Assembly (NCBI RefSeq): GCF_009363095.1 | Contig: NZ_CP045295.1 | Location: 3,157,501-3,221,500, forward strand | Source of the DNA: Paenibacillus cellulositrophicus | GTDB lineage: Bacteria; Bacillota; Bacilli; Paenibacillales; Paenibacillaceae | Length of the DNA: 64,000 nucleotides | Direction: 5' to 3' | Shown here: piece by piece, positions 50,398-58,366 of the stretch | Position numbering within the stretch: position 1 is the stretch's first letter | How the letters are laid out: each line of letters opens with the position of its first letter | Translations under genes and position numbers: made by a program | Notes under the pieces: model-generated | Seen by the model: the letters and a program-made list of their open reading frames with translations, nothing else | What the model was told of the DNA's origin: nothing | The model's database searches: none

Positions 50398-52044
50398 TTA
50401 TTTCAGCCCAAGCTTTTCTTTGTTCGCTTTCATCTTCTCATTGCGAACCTCCACGATTTTGTCCCAATTGTTACTGTCCAGGAACTTTTTGTATTCATTC
50501 AAGAGGCTATCGAACGCAGCCTCATCCTTCGAACGAATCATACTTATGAGTGTTGAGTTCCATTTGGTATTGATTGCGGTCAAAGAACGCGCTTCCGGTG
50601 TGCCTTGGTCAGGGTTGATATTTTCCAGAATAAAGTGTGGTACCAGCTTTCCTTTACCCCATTCCTGCATTTGCTTGATGGCATCCGGGAATGCGTCACC
50701 ACTGAGCGCTTTGTGGCGGTCATGGCCAAAGAACATGAATTCGCCCATGCGGTAATCCTTTTTAAAAGAATCCGGGTTGTTCAACTGAAGCTCCTTCACA
50801 GCAGGCAGGAACTCAACCTTTCCATCGGCGTTCACTTTATAGGTCTCGCCTTCAATACCATAGTTCATCAGCATTTGTCCTTCTTCGCTTAACAAGTAGG
50901 TGAAGAGCTGAATCGATTTAGCGGGATCCACGTTATTTTTCGTAATAAAGCTGATCATCCAGCCTGTGATCCCGGATTGGTTCAGTGTCGGTGAATGCCC
51001 GACCGTGCTTTGGGGTCCGTCAATCGCGATATACTCTTTGCCTTTATTATTACTGTAGAAGCTTTGCAGGTTGCCGCCCTGCTGCGGTGTTCCATCCAGC
51101 AAAATGGTTGCATATTTGCCGGCCTTGACCTTTTCTTCAAAAGCTGTTCCGTCATCGGCAAAGCTGTCATCGCTGATCGCCCCGGCTCTGTATACGGAAT
51201 TAAGCGTCTTTACCCAAGTTAAATAGTCTTCATCGAGGTTACGGTTATAGAATCCACCATTCTTGTCTTCCAGCGGCACGCCGATGAAGTCCTGAAGCGT
51301 ATCGCCAAGCGATCCTGTTCCTTCACCTATGGAGTTGAATCCCAGTGGAATCAGGTCAGGGAATTTATTCTTGATATCCTGGAGGACAGCCTGAAATTGT
51401 TCTGGTGTGCCCATGACAGGCTTACCCAAGGCTTCGTAAACATCCTTACGGATGATAAATGCCGTTTTCGCAGGAATATTGCCGCTGTCATAGTCCTTTT
51501 GTGTATTGGAATAGTTCGGATATCCGTAGGTTTTGCCGTCCTTGAGCTGGAACCAGTTGAGTGTGTCTTGTGCAGCAACTTTATTGAAGTAGGGATCATA
51601 TTTCTCAGCCAGATCATTTAACGGCAGCGCCCAAGTAGCCGCTTTTTGTACCACCGGGGAGTTGGAGTCAAACGTTGTGATCAAATCCGGCATTTCCCCG
51701 CCGGCAAAAAACGTATTCAATTTGGTATCGTCACCCGTGATGAACTTGATATTGATATTCAGATCTTCCTTGATTTTCTTGGTGACCACGTCCTTGCCGA
51801 AATCCGTATTCCACCAATCCGCATTTACATACCAAGTCAGGTTGGTTACCTCTTCTTTTTTATCCAGCTTCCAGGCCGGAGTCTCGGCATCCGGTGTATA
51901 ACGGTCTTCGATCGAAACCCAATTCTCCTTCTTTGAGCCGGACTTGCCGCCCGACCCGCTGCAGCCACTCACAACCAATACAACACTCATCAATACAGTA
52001 AACAGTGTGAGTCCTTTCTTTCCAAAAGCTTTGTTCGTAAACAT
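50398..52044 (-). CDS. Sugar ABC transporter solute-binding lipoprotein (LplA type)
   Basis: The 548-residue protein has a signal peptide with lipobox VSGC (about residues 25-28) and a Gly/Ser linker. The large size and motifs such as GGEMPDLITTFDSN and TWYVNADWWNTDFGKDVVTK fit the LplA/YtcQ type that imports complex oligosaccharides. AAAAGGGAGG precedes the ATG. It follows the two permease genes at 53019 and 54032 and precedes GH30. A cre-like AAAGCGCTTT lies just before it. Confidence 0.92.
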   Translation of the reverse strand: MFTNKAFGKKGLTLFTVLMSVVLVVSGCSGSGGKSGSKKENWVSIEDRYTPDAETPAWKLDKKEEVTNLTWYVNADWWNTDFGKDVVTKKIKEDLNINIKFITGDDTKLNTFFAGGEMPDLITTFDSNSPVVQKAATWALPLNDLAEKYDPYFNKVAAQDTLNWFQLKDGKTYGYPNYSNTQKDYDSGNIPAKTAFIIRKDVYEALGKPVMGTPEQFQAVLQDIKNKFPDLIPLGFNSIGEGTGSLGDTLQDFIGVPLEDKNGGFYNRNLDEDYLTWVKTLNSVYRAGAISDDSFADDGTAFEEKVKAGKYATILLDGTPQQGGNLQSFYSNNKGKEYIAIDGPQSTVGHSPTLNQSGITGWMISFITKNNVDPAKSIQLFTYLLSEEGQMLMNYGIEGETYKVNADGKVEFLPAVKELQLNNPDSFKKDYRMGEFMFFGHDRHKALSGDAFPDAIKQMQEWGKGKLVPHFILENINPDQGTPEARSLTAINTKWNSTLISMIRSKDEAAFDSLLNEYKKFLDSNNWDKIVEVRNEKMKANKEKLGLK

Positions 52045-52065
52045 CCTATACCCTCCCTTTTAATT

Positions 52066-52075
52066 AAAGCGCTTT
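52066..52075. promoter_or_regulatory. cre-like site ahead of the solute-binding protein gene
   Basis: AAAGCGCTTT is the perfect core of a CcpA cre site; the flanks match only partly. It lies about 20 bases before the binding site of the solute-binding protein gene and suggests glucose repression. Confidence 0.4.
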
Positions 52076-52134
52076 CCTGATAGAGCCTGTGTTTTTACAG
52101 CCAGCTTCATTTCCACTCCCTTAGAGTTGCTTCT

Positions 52135-53019
52135 CTATTCTTTGACTGCTCCAAGCATCATTCCCGAGATAAAATATCTTTGCAATATCGGATACATCAC
52201 AACAATCGGCAGTGTTGTTACGACGATTGTTGCTAGTTGGACCCCTTTCGTGGTGGTTTGAATCGCTACCGAACCGATATTTTGCATCGATTGCGTCTGA
52301 GACTGCACAATAATTTCATACAGCATCATCTGTAAGGGATATAGCGATTGGTCGGTGATATACAGTTTCGTGGTCATAAAATCATTCCACTGCCCTACCC
52401 CGTTAAACAGGGCGATTGTGGCCATGGCCGGCATAGAAAGAGGAATGAATATGCTCAGAAAAACTCTCCAGTCGCCACCGCCATCGATCTTTGCCGACTC
52501 TTCCAGCGAATCCGGCACATTGCGGAAGAAATTCATCAGGATGATGACATCATAGAAGCTTAAGAGAGCCGGAATAATATAAACCCAGAAGGTGTTCAGC
52601 AAGCCCAAGCTTTTAATCAATAAGTAGGTCGGAATCATACCGCCCGAGAAAAACATGGTGATGACACCCATCGCAACGTAGAACTTGCGGCCGCGGACGT
52701 ATTTTTTGCTCAGGCCATAACCTACCATGGCACAGAAGAATACATGGGTGATAACCCCGATCACGGTTTTGGCAACCGAGATGAAAAAGGCCTGCCATAT
52801 GCCTGTATCTCTGAATACAGCCTGATAATTTTCAAGCGATAATTCCTTAGGCCAGAAAATAAACCCGCCCTCGGCAAGGGCCCTGCCCGAACTGAAGGAT
52901 GAAACGACAACGTTCCATAACGGAACGACAATAATAATCGTAAATACAACCAATAGAATGATGTTGATCGTATCAAAGATCTTGCTATCGAGATCCCCTT
53001 TAGCTGCTTTCAAATTCAC
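52135..53019 (-). CDS. Sugar ABC transporter permease (LplC/YtcP type)
   Basis: The 294-residue protein has six helices and the coupling motif EESAKIDGGGDWRVFLSIFI (about residues 182-201) of MalG-type permeases. The GTG start at 53019 has GGGGGAGG upstream. It lies 23 bases after the partner permease. The transporter lacks its own ATPase gene here, as is usual because MsmX-type ATPases are shared. Confidence 0.93.
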   Translation of the reverse strand: MNLKAAKGDLDSKIFDTINIILLVVFTIIIVVPLWNVVVSSFSSGRALAEGGFIFWPKELSLENYQAVFRDTGIWQAFFISVAKTVIGVITHVFFCAMVGYGLSKKYVRGRKFYVAMGVITMFFSGGMIPTYLLIKSLGLLNTFWVYIIPALLSFYDVIILMNFFRNVPDSLEESAKIDGGGDWRVFLSIFIPLSMPAMATIALFNGVGQWNDFMTTKLYITDQSLYPLQMMLYEIIVQSQTQSMQNIGSVAIQTTTKGVQLATIVVTTLPIVVMYPILQRYFISGMMLGAVKE

Positions 53020-53042
53020 CGTAATGCCTCCCCCTGCATGGC

Positions 53043-54032
53043 CTATAGAACGGATTGATTATCATTTAGTTTGCTGGTCACCTTATTAGCCGTAACGAGC
53101 AGAATGACCGATATGATGGATACACCCAAACCAACCGCGGTGGCATAAGAGAAATCCCCTTGCGTCATCCCCATCCGGTACACGTAGGAGTTAATGACTT
53201 CCGCCTTTTCCCGGTTCTGTGAATTCATGAGCACCAAGGTTTGATCCAAATTCGACCCCAATAAACCGCTTACAGTCAAGATCAGATTTAAGCTGATAAT
53301 CATCTTCATGTTAGGCAGTGTGATGTTCCAGATTTGTCTGAGGCGACTCGCACCATCGATTTTTGCGGCTTCATAGTAGGTAGGATCAATCTTGGACATG
53401 ACCGCCAAGTACAGAATCGTCCCCCATCCAGCTTCCTTCCAGATGTCCGATAAGGTCGCGATCCACCAATACTTGCTCGGGTCGAGCAAAATGTTTTGCG
53501 GCTGCGAGATCAGCCCTAAACCAAGCAGCACTTCGTTAAGTAAACCGGAGGTGGAGAACCAAGTAATGAGCATTCCGCCCAGCACGATCCATGACAAGAA
53601 GTGAGGCAGATACGAAATGGTCTGTACGAACTTTTTGAACCGGCCCATGCTAACCTCGTAAATCATAATGGCCAAAATGATCGGAATGACAAAGCCCACC
53701 GCCAGTTTCAAAAAGCTGATGCCCAGCGTGTTGACTACGGAATCCCAAAAATACTTGTCCGATATAATAATTTTGAAATTGTCCAGGCCAACCCACGGAG
53801 CGGAATCCAGCGTATCAATGACGGTGTAATTTTTAAAAGCAATGGATAAACCATAAATCGGTATGTAGCAAAAAATAAACATAAAGATAATACCGGGAAG
53901 AATCATCGATTGAAGCTCCCATTGCCGCCTGAAATCAATGAAAAACTCCTTGATTCTCTGCCCTCGCGGCTTCTTTCCGGTTGATTGAACCGGGCCTGTG
54001 CCGGTTGGCTGAACTAAAACTGTTTTGCCCAC
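53043..54032 (-). CDS. Sugar ABC transporter permease (LplB type)
   Basis: The 329-residue protein has six helices after a polar N-terminus, with the MalF-type loop YEAAKIDGASRLRQIWNITL (about residues 217-236) and IIFMFIFCYIPIYGLSIAFK near residue 48. The GTG start at 54032 has AAAGGAGG 8 bases upstream. First gene after the LacI-type operator at 54069. Confidence 0.93.
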   Translation of the reverse strand: MGKTVLVQPTGTGPVQSTGKKPRGQRIKEFFIDFRRQWELQSMILPGIIFMFIFCYIPIYGLSIAFKNYTVIDTLDSAPWVGLDNFKIIISDKYFWDSVVNTLGISFLKLAVGFVIPIILAIMIYEVSMGRFKKFVQTISYLPHFLSWIVLGGMLITWFSTSGLLNEVLLGLGLISQPQNILLDPSKYWWIATLSDIWKEAGWGTILYLAVMSKIDPTYYEAAKIDGASRLRQIWNITLPNMKMIISLNLILTVSGLLGSNLDQTLVLMNSQNREKAEVINSYVYRMGMTQGDFSYATAVGLGVSIISVILLVTANKVTSKLNDNQSVL

Positions 54033-54068
54033 CTGGTAAGCCTCCTTTGATCACAAAATGACAGACTT

Positions 54069-54088
54069 AAATAAAAACGTTTTTATTT
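54069..54088. promoter_or_regulatory. LacI-type operator before the permease genes
   Basis: AAATAAAAACGTTTTTATTT is a perfect 20-bp palindrome about 37 bases upstream of the permease start. Its core ATAAAAACGTTTTTAT recurs before the LacI gene. Confidence 0.75.
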
Positions 54089-54161
54089 TTTGACAAAAAA
54101 TATCCTCCTATTTTGTATCATTTTTAAAAAAAAGAATCGGAATAATCATCAGCCCTTTCAC

Positions 54162-55181
54162 TTAAACCGGTTTATTCCGATTGATCTTCACATGACTGGT
54201 GCCGCGAACGACAAGCTCCCCAGGCAATTTCTGAGTCTTGCCTTGCTCTTTCTTCTGAATCATGCGAACCAGGTGATCCACGGCCAGAATGCCTTGTCTT
54301 GCAATCTGATTGCGTACGGTCGATAGAGGCGGTGTAAAATACTGTGCAATATCAATATCATCGAAGCCCACGACGCTTATATCTTGGGGAACCTCGTATC
54401 CCAGAGATTTCAGGGCCCGAATACAACCGATGGCACTCACGTCGTTACCGGCAAGAAAAGCATCCGGCACTTTGTCGGGGTGCAGGTGAAGAAAGGATTT
54501 CACAGCGTTATAGGAGCCTTCTTCCTCAAAATAACCCTGCAGGATATAGTCTCCATCGATGGGAAACTGACACTCGCGCAGTGCAGCCAGATATCCTTCT
54601 TTCCGCTGAACGCTGTCAAACATCGTATCCACGCCGGAAATATAGGCAATCTTCTTATGCCCCAGGCTGATCAAATATTTCGTCGCTTCATAACCGGCCT
54701 CATAGGAGTCGAAAATGATGCTGCCCATCGTCTCTTTCTGGATCTCGCGATCCAGGAACACGGCATTGATCTTGTCCTTCTCCATAGCGGCGATGTCTTT
54801 GTCGTCGATCCTCAGCTCTTCGAATATGATGACGCCATCCACCCGGCCGCCCATAATATTGCTCATGATAACCTGCTTATCCTTCGTAATAAACACATTC
54901 AATCCGTAACCCAGACGGTCGCATTCATGTGACATCGACTCAACCAGTGTGTAGAAGTAGGGCCCTGCCACGCTTGTTGTAAAGAAGCCAAGCATCTTGG
55001 TCTTCCCCGACTTCAGCAGCTTCCCGTTCAGGTTCGGTACATAATTTAATTGTTCTGCCACCTTCAGAACATGTGATTTGGTCTCCGGAGTCAATACATC
55101 CACGTCATTCAATGCATTCGAAACCGTAGAAATGGAGACTCCGGCCGCTTTAGCCACATCCTTGATCGTTACCTTACCCAT
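54162..55181 (-). CDS. LacI family transcriptional regulator
   Basis: The 339-residue protein has the LacI helix-turn-helix (IKDVAKAAGVSISTVSNALN, residues 6-25) followed by a sugar-binding periplasmic-type domain (GFFTTSVAGPYFYTLVESMS, DAFLAGNDVSAIGCIRALKS, DISVVGFDDIDIAQ). It probably represses the adjacent oligosaccharide transporter and GH30 genes as well as itself, since the same palindrome precedes both. The ATG at 55181 has only a modest site (AAAGGAAG). Effector unknown. Confidence 0.95.
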   Translation of the reverse strand: MGKVTIKDVAKAAGVSISTVSNALNDVDVLTPETKSHVLKVAEQLNYVPNLNGKLLKSGKTKMLGFFTTSVAGPYFYTLVESMSHECDRLGYGLNVFITKDKQVIMSNIMGGRVDGVIIFEELRIDDKDIAAMEKDKINAVFLDREIQKETMGSIIFDSYEAGYEATKYLISLGHKKIAYISGVDTMFDSVQRKEGYLAALRECQFPIDGDYILQGYFEEEGSYNAVKSFLHLHPDKVPDAFLAGNDVSAIGCIRALKSLGYEVPQDISVVGFDDIDIAQYFTPPLSTVRNQIARQGILAVDHLVRMIQKKEQGKTQKLPGELVVRGTSHVKINRNKPV

Positions 55182-55201
55182 ATAACCATTCTTCCTTTGC
55201 T

Positions 55202-55217
55202 ATAAAAACGTTTTTAT
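55202..55217. promoter_or_regulatory. LacI autoregulatory operator
   Basis: ATAAAAACGTTTTTAT is a perfect 16-bp palindrome identical to the core of the site at 54069-54088, 20 bases before the LacI start. Confidence 0.7.
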
Positions 55218-55232
55218 GTACATAAAATACCA

Positions 55233-55246
55233 TACAAGCGCTTTCA
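55233..55246 (-). promoter_or_regulatory. cre-like site before the LacI gene
   Basis: On the minus strand TGAAAGCGCTTGTA matches the CcpA cre consensus TGWAARCGYTWNCW at all but one fixed position. Confidence 0.5.
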
Positions 55247-55282
55247 ACACAATCCTTTTTTTAGCAAGCGGGAAAACAAACC

Positions 55283-55311
55283 AAAAGACCGCCCACTTTA
55301 CGTGAACGGTC
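55283..55311 (-). terminator. Terminator after the GH76 gene
   Basis: GACCG and CGGTC with CAC/GTG inner pairing form a hairpin followed on the minus strand by TTTTGG, about 60 bases past the GH76 stop. Confidence 0.7.
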
Positions 55312-55373
55312 CACTGAGCCTGCCTTCCATACCAACGATGCAGTTCTACTGTTTAAGATATCGTTAAACATGC

Positions 55374-56429
55374 TTATTGTTTATTCTCATGATCGGCAAA
55401 CCCCAGTTTCTCCAGCACCGCCATGCGCTCCAGCAGCTTCACACCGCTCAGCTGGGTGCTCAGGGATACCGGTTCTGCCGGCGCCTGCCTCCAGTCCGTT
55501 CCGAACAGGCATGCGGCGCTTCGCCCGGCGTCCCACAGCACGCCGGCATTTGCGGCGAGCATCGGGACGGCAAGCCGGGCCGCCTCCTCCGAGGCTAGGC
55601 TCAGCTCAGCCAGGTAGCGGACCAGGATGCCTTTGAACAGGCCGCCGTCCCCGCTTCCTTCGTCCGGGAACACGCCGTCATCCGCGGCAAGCTCTGCCTT
55701 GGCGGCCTCGGCCGTGCGCAGAGCATCCCTGAGGAAGCCCGGCTCCCCGCTCACCCGCCACAACTCCACGCCCGCTCCGATAAAGACACCCTGGCAGTAG
55801 GTAAACTTCCAGTCCTTATCAATCCTTCCGTCCCCGGTCCGGTTCATGCCGTCCCAGACGAAGCCGGTGGCGGGATCAACCAAAGAGCGCTGCTGCCAAT
55901 CATAAATGTTGCGGGCCCACTCCAAATCCTCCGCGCTGCCAAAGCACCGGTACAGCCTTGCCGCGAGAATGGCGGCGGGCGCATTGGCCGGGGTGTTTTT
56001 ATAAGCCAGCTGGGATTTATGCCACGCAATGCCGCCTCCCATATGGTCGTTCCATCCGCTCTGGATGTCCTCCCACAGGATGTGGACGGTTTCCTTGTAC
56101 TTCTCCTCGCCGGTCGCCTCATACGCGCGCAGCCAGGCGAGCGCCATCCATTCCATATCGTCGTACAGCTCATTCGGGTACACGCCGCCGTTCCGGCGCC
56201 GGATGCCGTCATGGAGCTCCGCGAGCATTTCCCCATACACCGCCTCGCCGGTGCGCAGCAGTCCGTCCACCAGCACGTCGGCGGCATGCGCCATCCACCA
56301 GTAATGGAAAATCGTGTTGCACTCGCCGTTTGGGCACGGCGTTTCAATATTAAACATGGCGATATCCGGATTCCAATAATGCCGGCGCAGCGCTTCCTGC
56401 GCCGCATCCGCGCGTTCTGACCACAGCAT
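55374..56429 (-). CDS. Glycoside hydrolase family 76 enzyme
   Basis: The 351-residue protein has the (alpha/alpha)6-barrel pattern of GH76 with the catalytic Asp pair Asp90-Asp91 in YPNELYDDMEWMALAWL. GH76 enzymes cleave alpha-1,6-mannan. FHYWWMAHAADVLVDG and FTYCQGVFIGAGVEL are further family segments. No signal peptide is present, so it acts on imported fragments. AAAGGGGAG precedes the ATG. It follows the permease at 56483 and likely ends that operon. Confidence 0.9.
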   Translation of the reverse strand: MLWSERADAAQEALRRHYWNPDIAMFNIETPCPNGECNTIFHYWWMAHAADVLVDGLLRTGEAVYGEMLAELHDGIRRRNGGVYPNELYDDMEWMALAWLRAYEATGEEKYKETVHILWEDIQSGWNDHMGGGIAWHKSQLAYKNTPANAPAAILAARLYRCFGSAEDLEWARNIYDWQQRSLVDPATGFVWDGMNRTGDGRIDKDWKFTYCQGVFIGAGVELWRVSGEPGFLRDALRTAEAAKAELAADDGVFPDEGSGDGGLFKGILVRYLAELSLASEEAARLAVPMLAANAGVLWDAGRSAACLFGTDWRQAPAEPVSLSTQLSGVKLLERMAVLEKLGFADHENKQ

Positions 56430-56482
56430 GGCGACCTCTCTCCCCTTTCAACGGCACCCGAATGGAGGGCTGTTCATTCCAC

Positions 56483-57469
56483 TTACTCAACCAGCCCGGA
56501 ACGCTCCACACCTTGAATGAAATACCGCTGCAGAAAGAGATAGACGACAAGCATTGGAATCAGCGCAAGGAATGTAGCGGCCATGACGACAGGCAGGCTG
56601 AACACTTCAAAGCTGCTGCCTGTCAATGTATCCAGGGATTGATAGAGCCGCGGAAGCATCATCGGCAAGGTGAACTTCTCCTCCGACGTCAGGAAGATCG
56701 ACGGCTCGAAGAAGTCATTCCAGTGCCATACCAAGGACAGCAGGGTTGTTACGACGATCGCAGGCGGTGTAAGCGGGAGAATAATTTTCCAGTATACGCG
56801 GAAGCTTCCGCAGCCATCCACCCTAGCCGCATCCTCCAGCTCCCACGGAAGCCCGCGGAACAGCTGGCGGAAGATAAAGATGAACAGGGCACCCCTAAGC
56901 CCATTCGCAAAAAAGGAAGGCACGATCAGCGGCATCACGCTGTCCAGCCAGCCGATCGTCTTGTACTGCATATACAAAGGGACAATGATCGTTTGCGGCG
57001 GAATGATCATCGTGAACATGCACAGCACGAACAGGACTTCCCGTCCGGGAAACCTAATGCGGGAGAAACCATAGGCGACGAAAGAGCAGGATAATACCTG
57101 GCCGATCACGCTCACTACGGAAATCAGGGCCGAGTTATTGAAATGCGTCCAAAACTGCAGCCCCTTCATGCCGTAGTAGAAGTTTTCCCACGCCAGACTC
57201 GTCGGAATCCACTTGATCGCGAAGTCGATCAGATCCACCGGATGCTTGAGCGAGGTCGTGATCATATAGATAAACGGATAGAGAAAAACAAAGGCCAAGT
57301 CAATTAGAATCACGTACACGAAGATGCGGTAAATGAGCGCGAACCAGCGGCTTCTGCTGCTGATCCGGCTGATGACGCTGTTATTTCTTAACGCTTTCGC
57401 CCGGTTAGCGATACTTTCGGGCTGCACAGCCACACGCTGCTTGGTCTTCGACATCGGAATCGGTTTCAC
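56483..57469 (-). CDS. Carbohydrate ABC transporter permease (MalG type)
   Basis: The 328-residue protein has a polar basic N-terminal 40 residues, then six helices and the loop LEDAARVDGCGSFRVYWKII (about residues 220-239). The GTG start at 57469 is preceded by AAGGAGGTGG. It lies 27 bases after its partner permease. Confidence 0.92.
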   Translation of the reverse strand: MKPIPMSKTKQRVAVQPESIANRAKALRNNSVISRISSRSRWFALIYRIFVYVILIDLAFVFLYPFIYMITTSLKHPVDLIDFAIKWIPTSLAWENFYYGMKGLQFWTHFNNSALISVVSVIGQVLSCSFVAYGFSRIRFPGREVLFVLCMFTMIIPPQTIIVPLYMQYKTIGWLDSVMPLIVPSFFANGLRGALFIFIFRQLFRGLPWELEDAARVDGCGSFRVYWKIILPLTPPAIVVTTLLSLVWHWNDFFEPSIFLTSEEKFTLPMMLPRLYQSLDTLTGSSFEVFSLPVVMAATFLALIPMLVVYLFLQRYFIQGVERSGLVE

Positions 57470-57496
57470 GCTGCACCACCTCCTTGCTCCTCATTC

Positions 57497-58366
57497 TCAT
57501 TTTTCACCTGTGTATACGACTAAGCGTCTGGTTGAAGCAAATACGATAATGAGCAGCAAGAAGATAAACAAGAAGTAGATCCAGCCCATACCGGACGCGT
57601 AGCCCATTTCGATCTTCGTAAAGGCCGTATCTTTGATATAGACCATCATCCTGTTGTTGATATCCGTAAAGGAATCCACGCATGTATAGACCAGATTAAG
57701 CAGGATGATCGGCGAAATCAGCGGCAGCGTGATTTTCCAGAACATCTCCCATTCGGTTGCCCCGTCGCATCTTGCCGATTCATAGAGCGACGGAGAAATC
57801 CCCTGAAGTCCGGCTAAAAAGAGCAGGATCTGCACGCCCGTTTTCCAGAAGATCACGGTAAGCCTGCTCAGCATATCAAAAACGATCTGCGAGAACGTCG
57901 GGCCCATATACAGAAATACTTCTTCCGGAACGCCGATGCCGTTCACCAGCGTGTCTTTGCCGACCCCTGCATAGAGCAGCTGCTGCATTGCAAGGCCGGA
58001 GCCGATCAAGACGGGCAGGAAGAACGCCGCGCGGAAGAAGGCGCGTCCGCGGATCTTATGATTCAGCAGGATCGCGATAAACAAAGAGAAGACCAGAATC
58101 AGCGGCGTATTGATGACAGCATCCTGTACCACCGAAATGAACAACGGAATAAACTGCGTATCCAGCACGAACGCTTTGTTGAAATTTCCCCAGCCGACAG
58201 ACTCCAAGTCGAAATTGCCAACGCCGACAACTTCATGAAAGGCCAGCCAAAGGGAGTAAATCAAGGGATATAACATGAACAATGCGAAACCGATCGCCCA
58301 TGGAGCGATATAAACATAGCCTGCCAGCATTTTTTTTCGTTCCAGACTCAACTTTTTCCCTGTCAT
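57497..58366 (-). CDS. Carbohydrate ABC transporter permease (MalF type)
   Basis: The 289-residue protein has six helices and the loop YESARCDGATEWEMFWKITL (about residues 193-212). AAGGGGGGATC precedes the ATG, which overlaps the DUF5696 stop by four bases. It forms a transporter with the next gene. Confidence 0.92.
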   Translation of the reverse strand: MTGKKLSLERKKMLAGYVYIAPWAIGFALFMLYPLIYSLWLAFHEVVGVGNFDLESVGWGNFNKAFVLDTQFIPLFISVVQDAVINTPLILVFSLFIAILLNHKIRGRAFFRAAFFLPVLIGSGLAMQQLLYAGVGKDTLVNGIGVPEEVFLYMGPTFSQIVFDMLSRLTVIFWKTGVQILLFLAGLQGISPSLYESARCDGATEWEMFWKITLPLISPIILLNLVYTCVDSFTDINNRMMVYIKDTAFTKIEMGYASGMGWIYFLFIFLLLIIVFASTRRLVVYTGEK

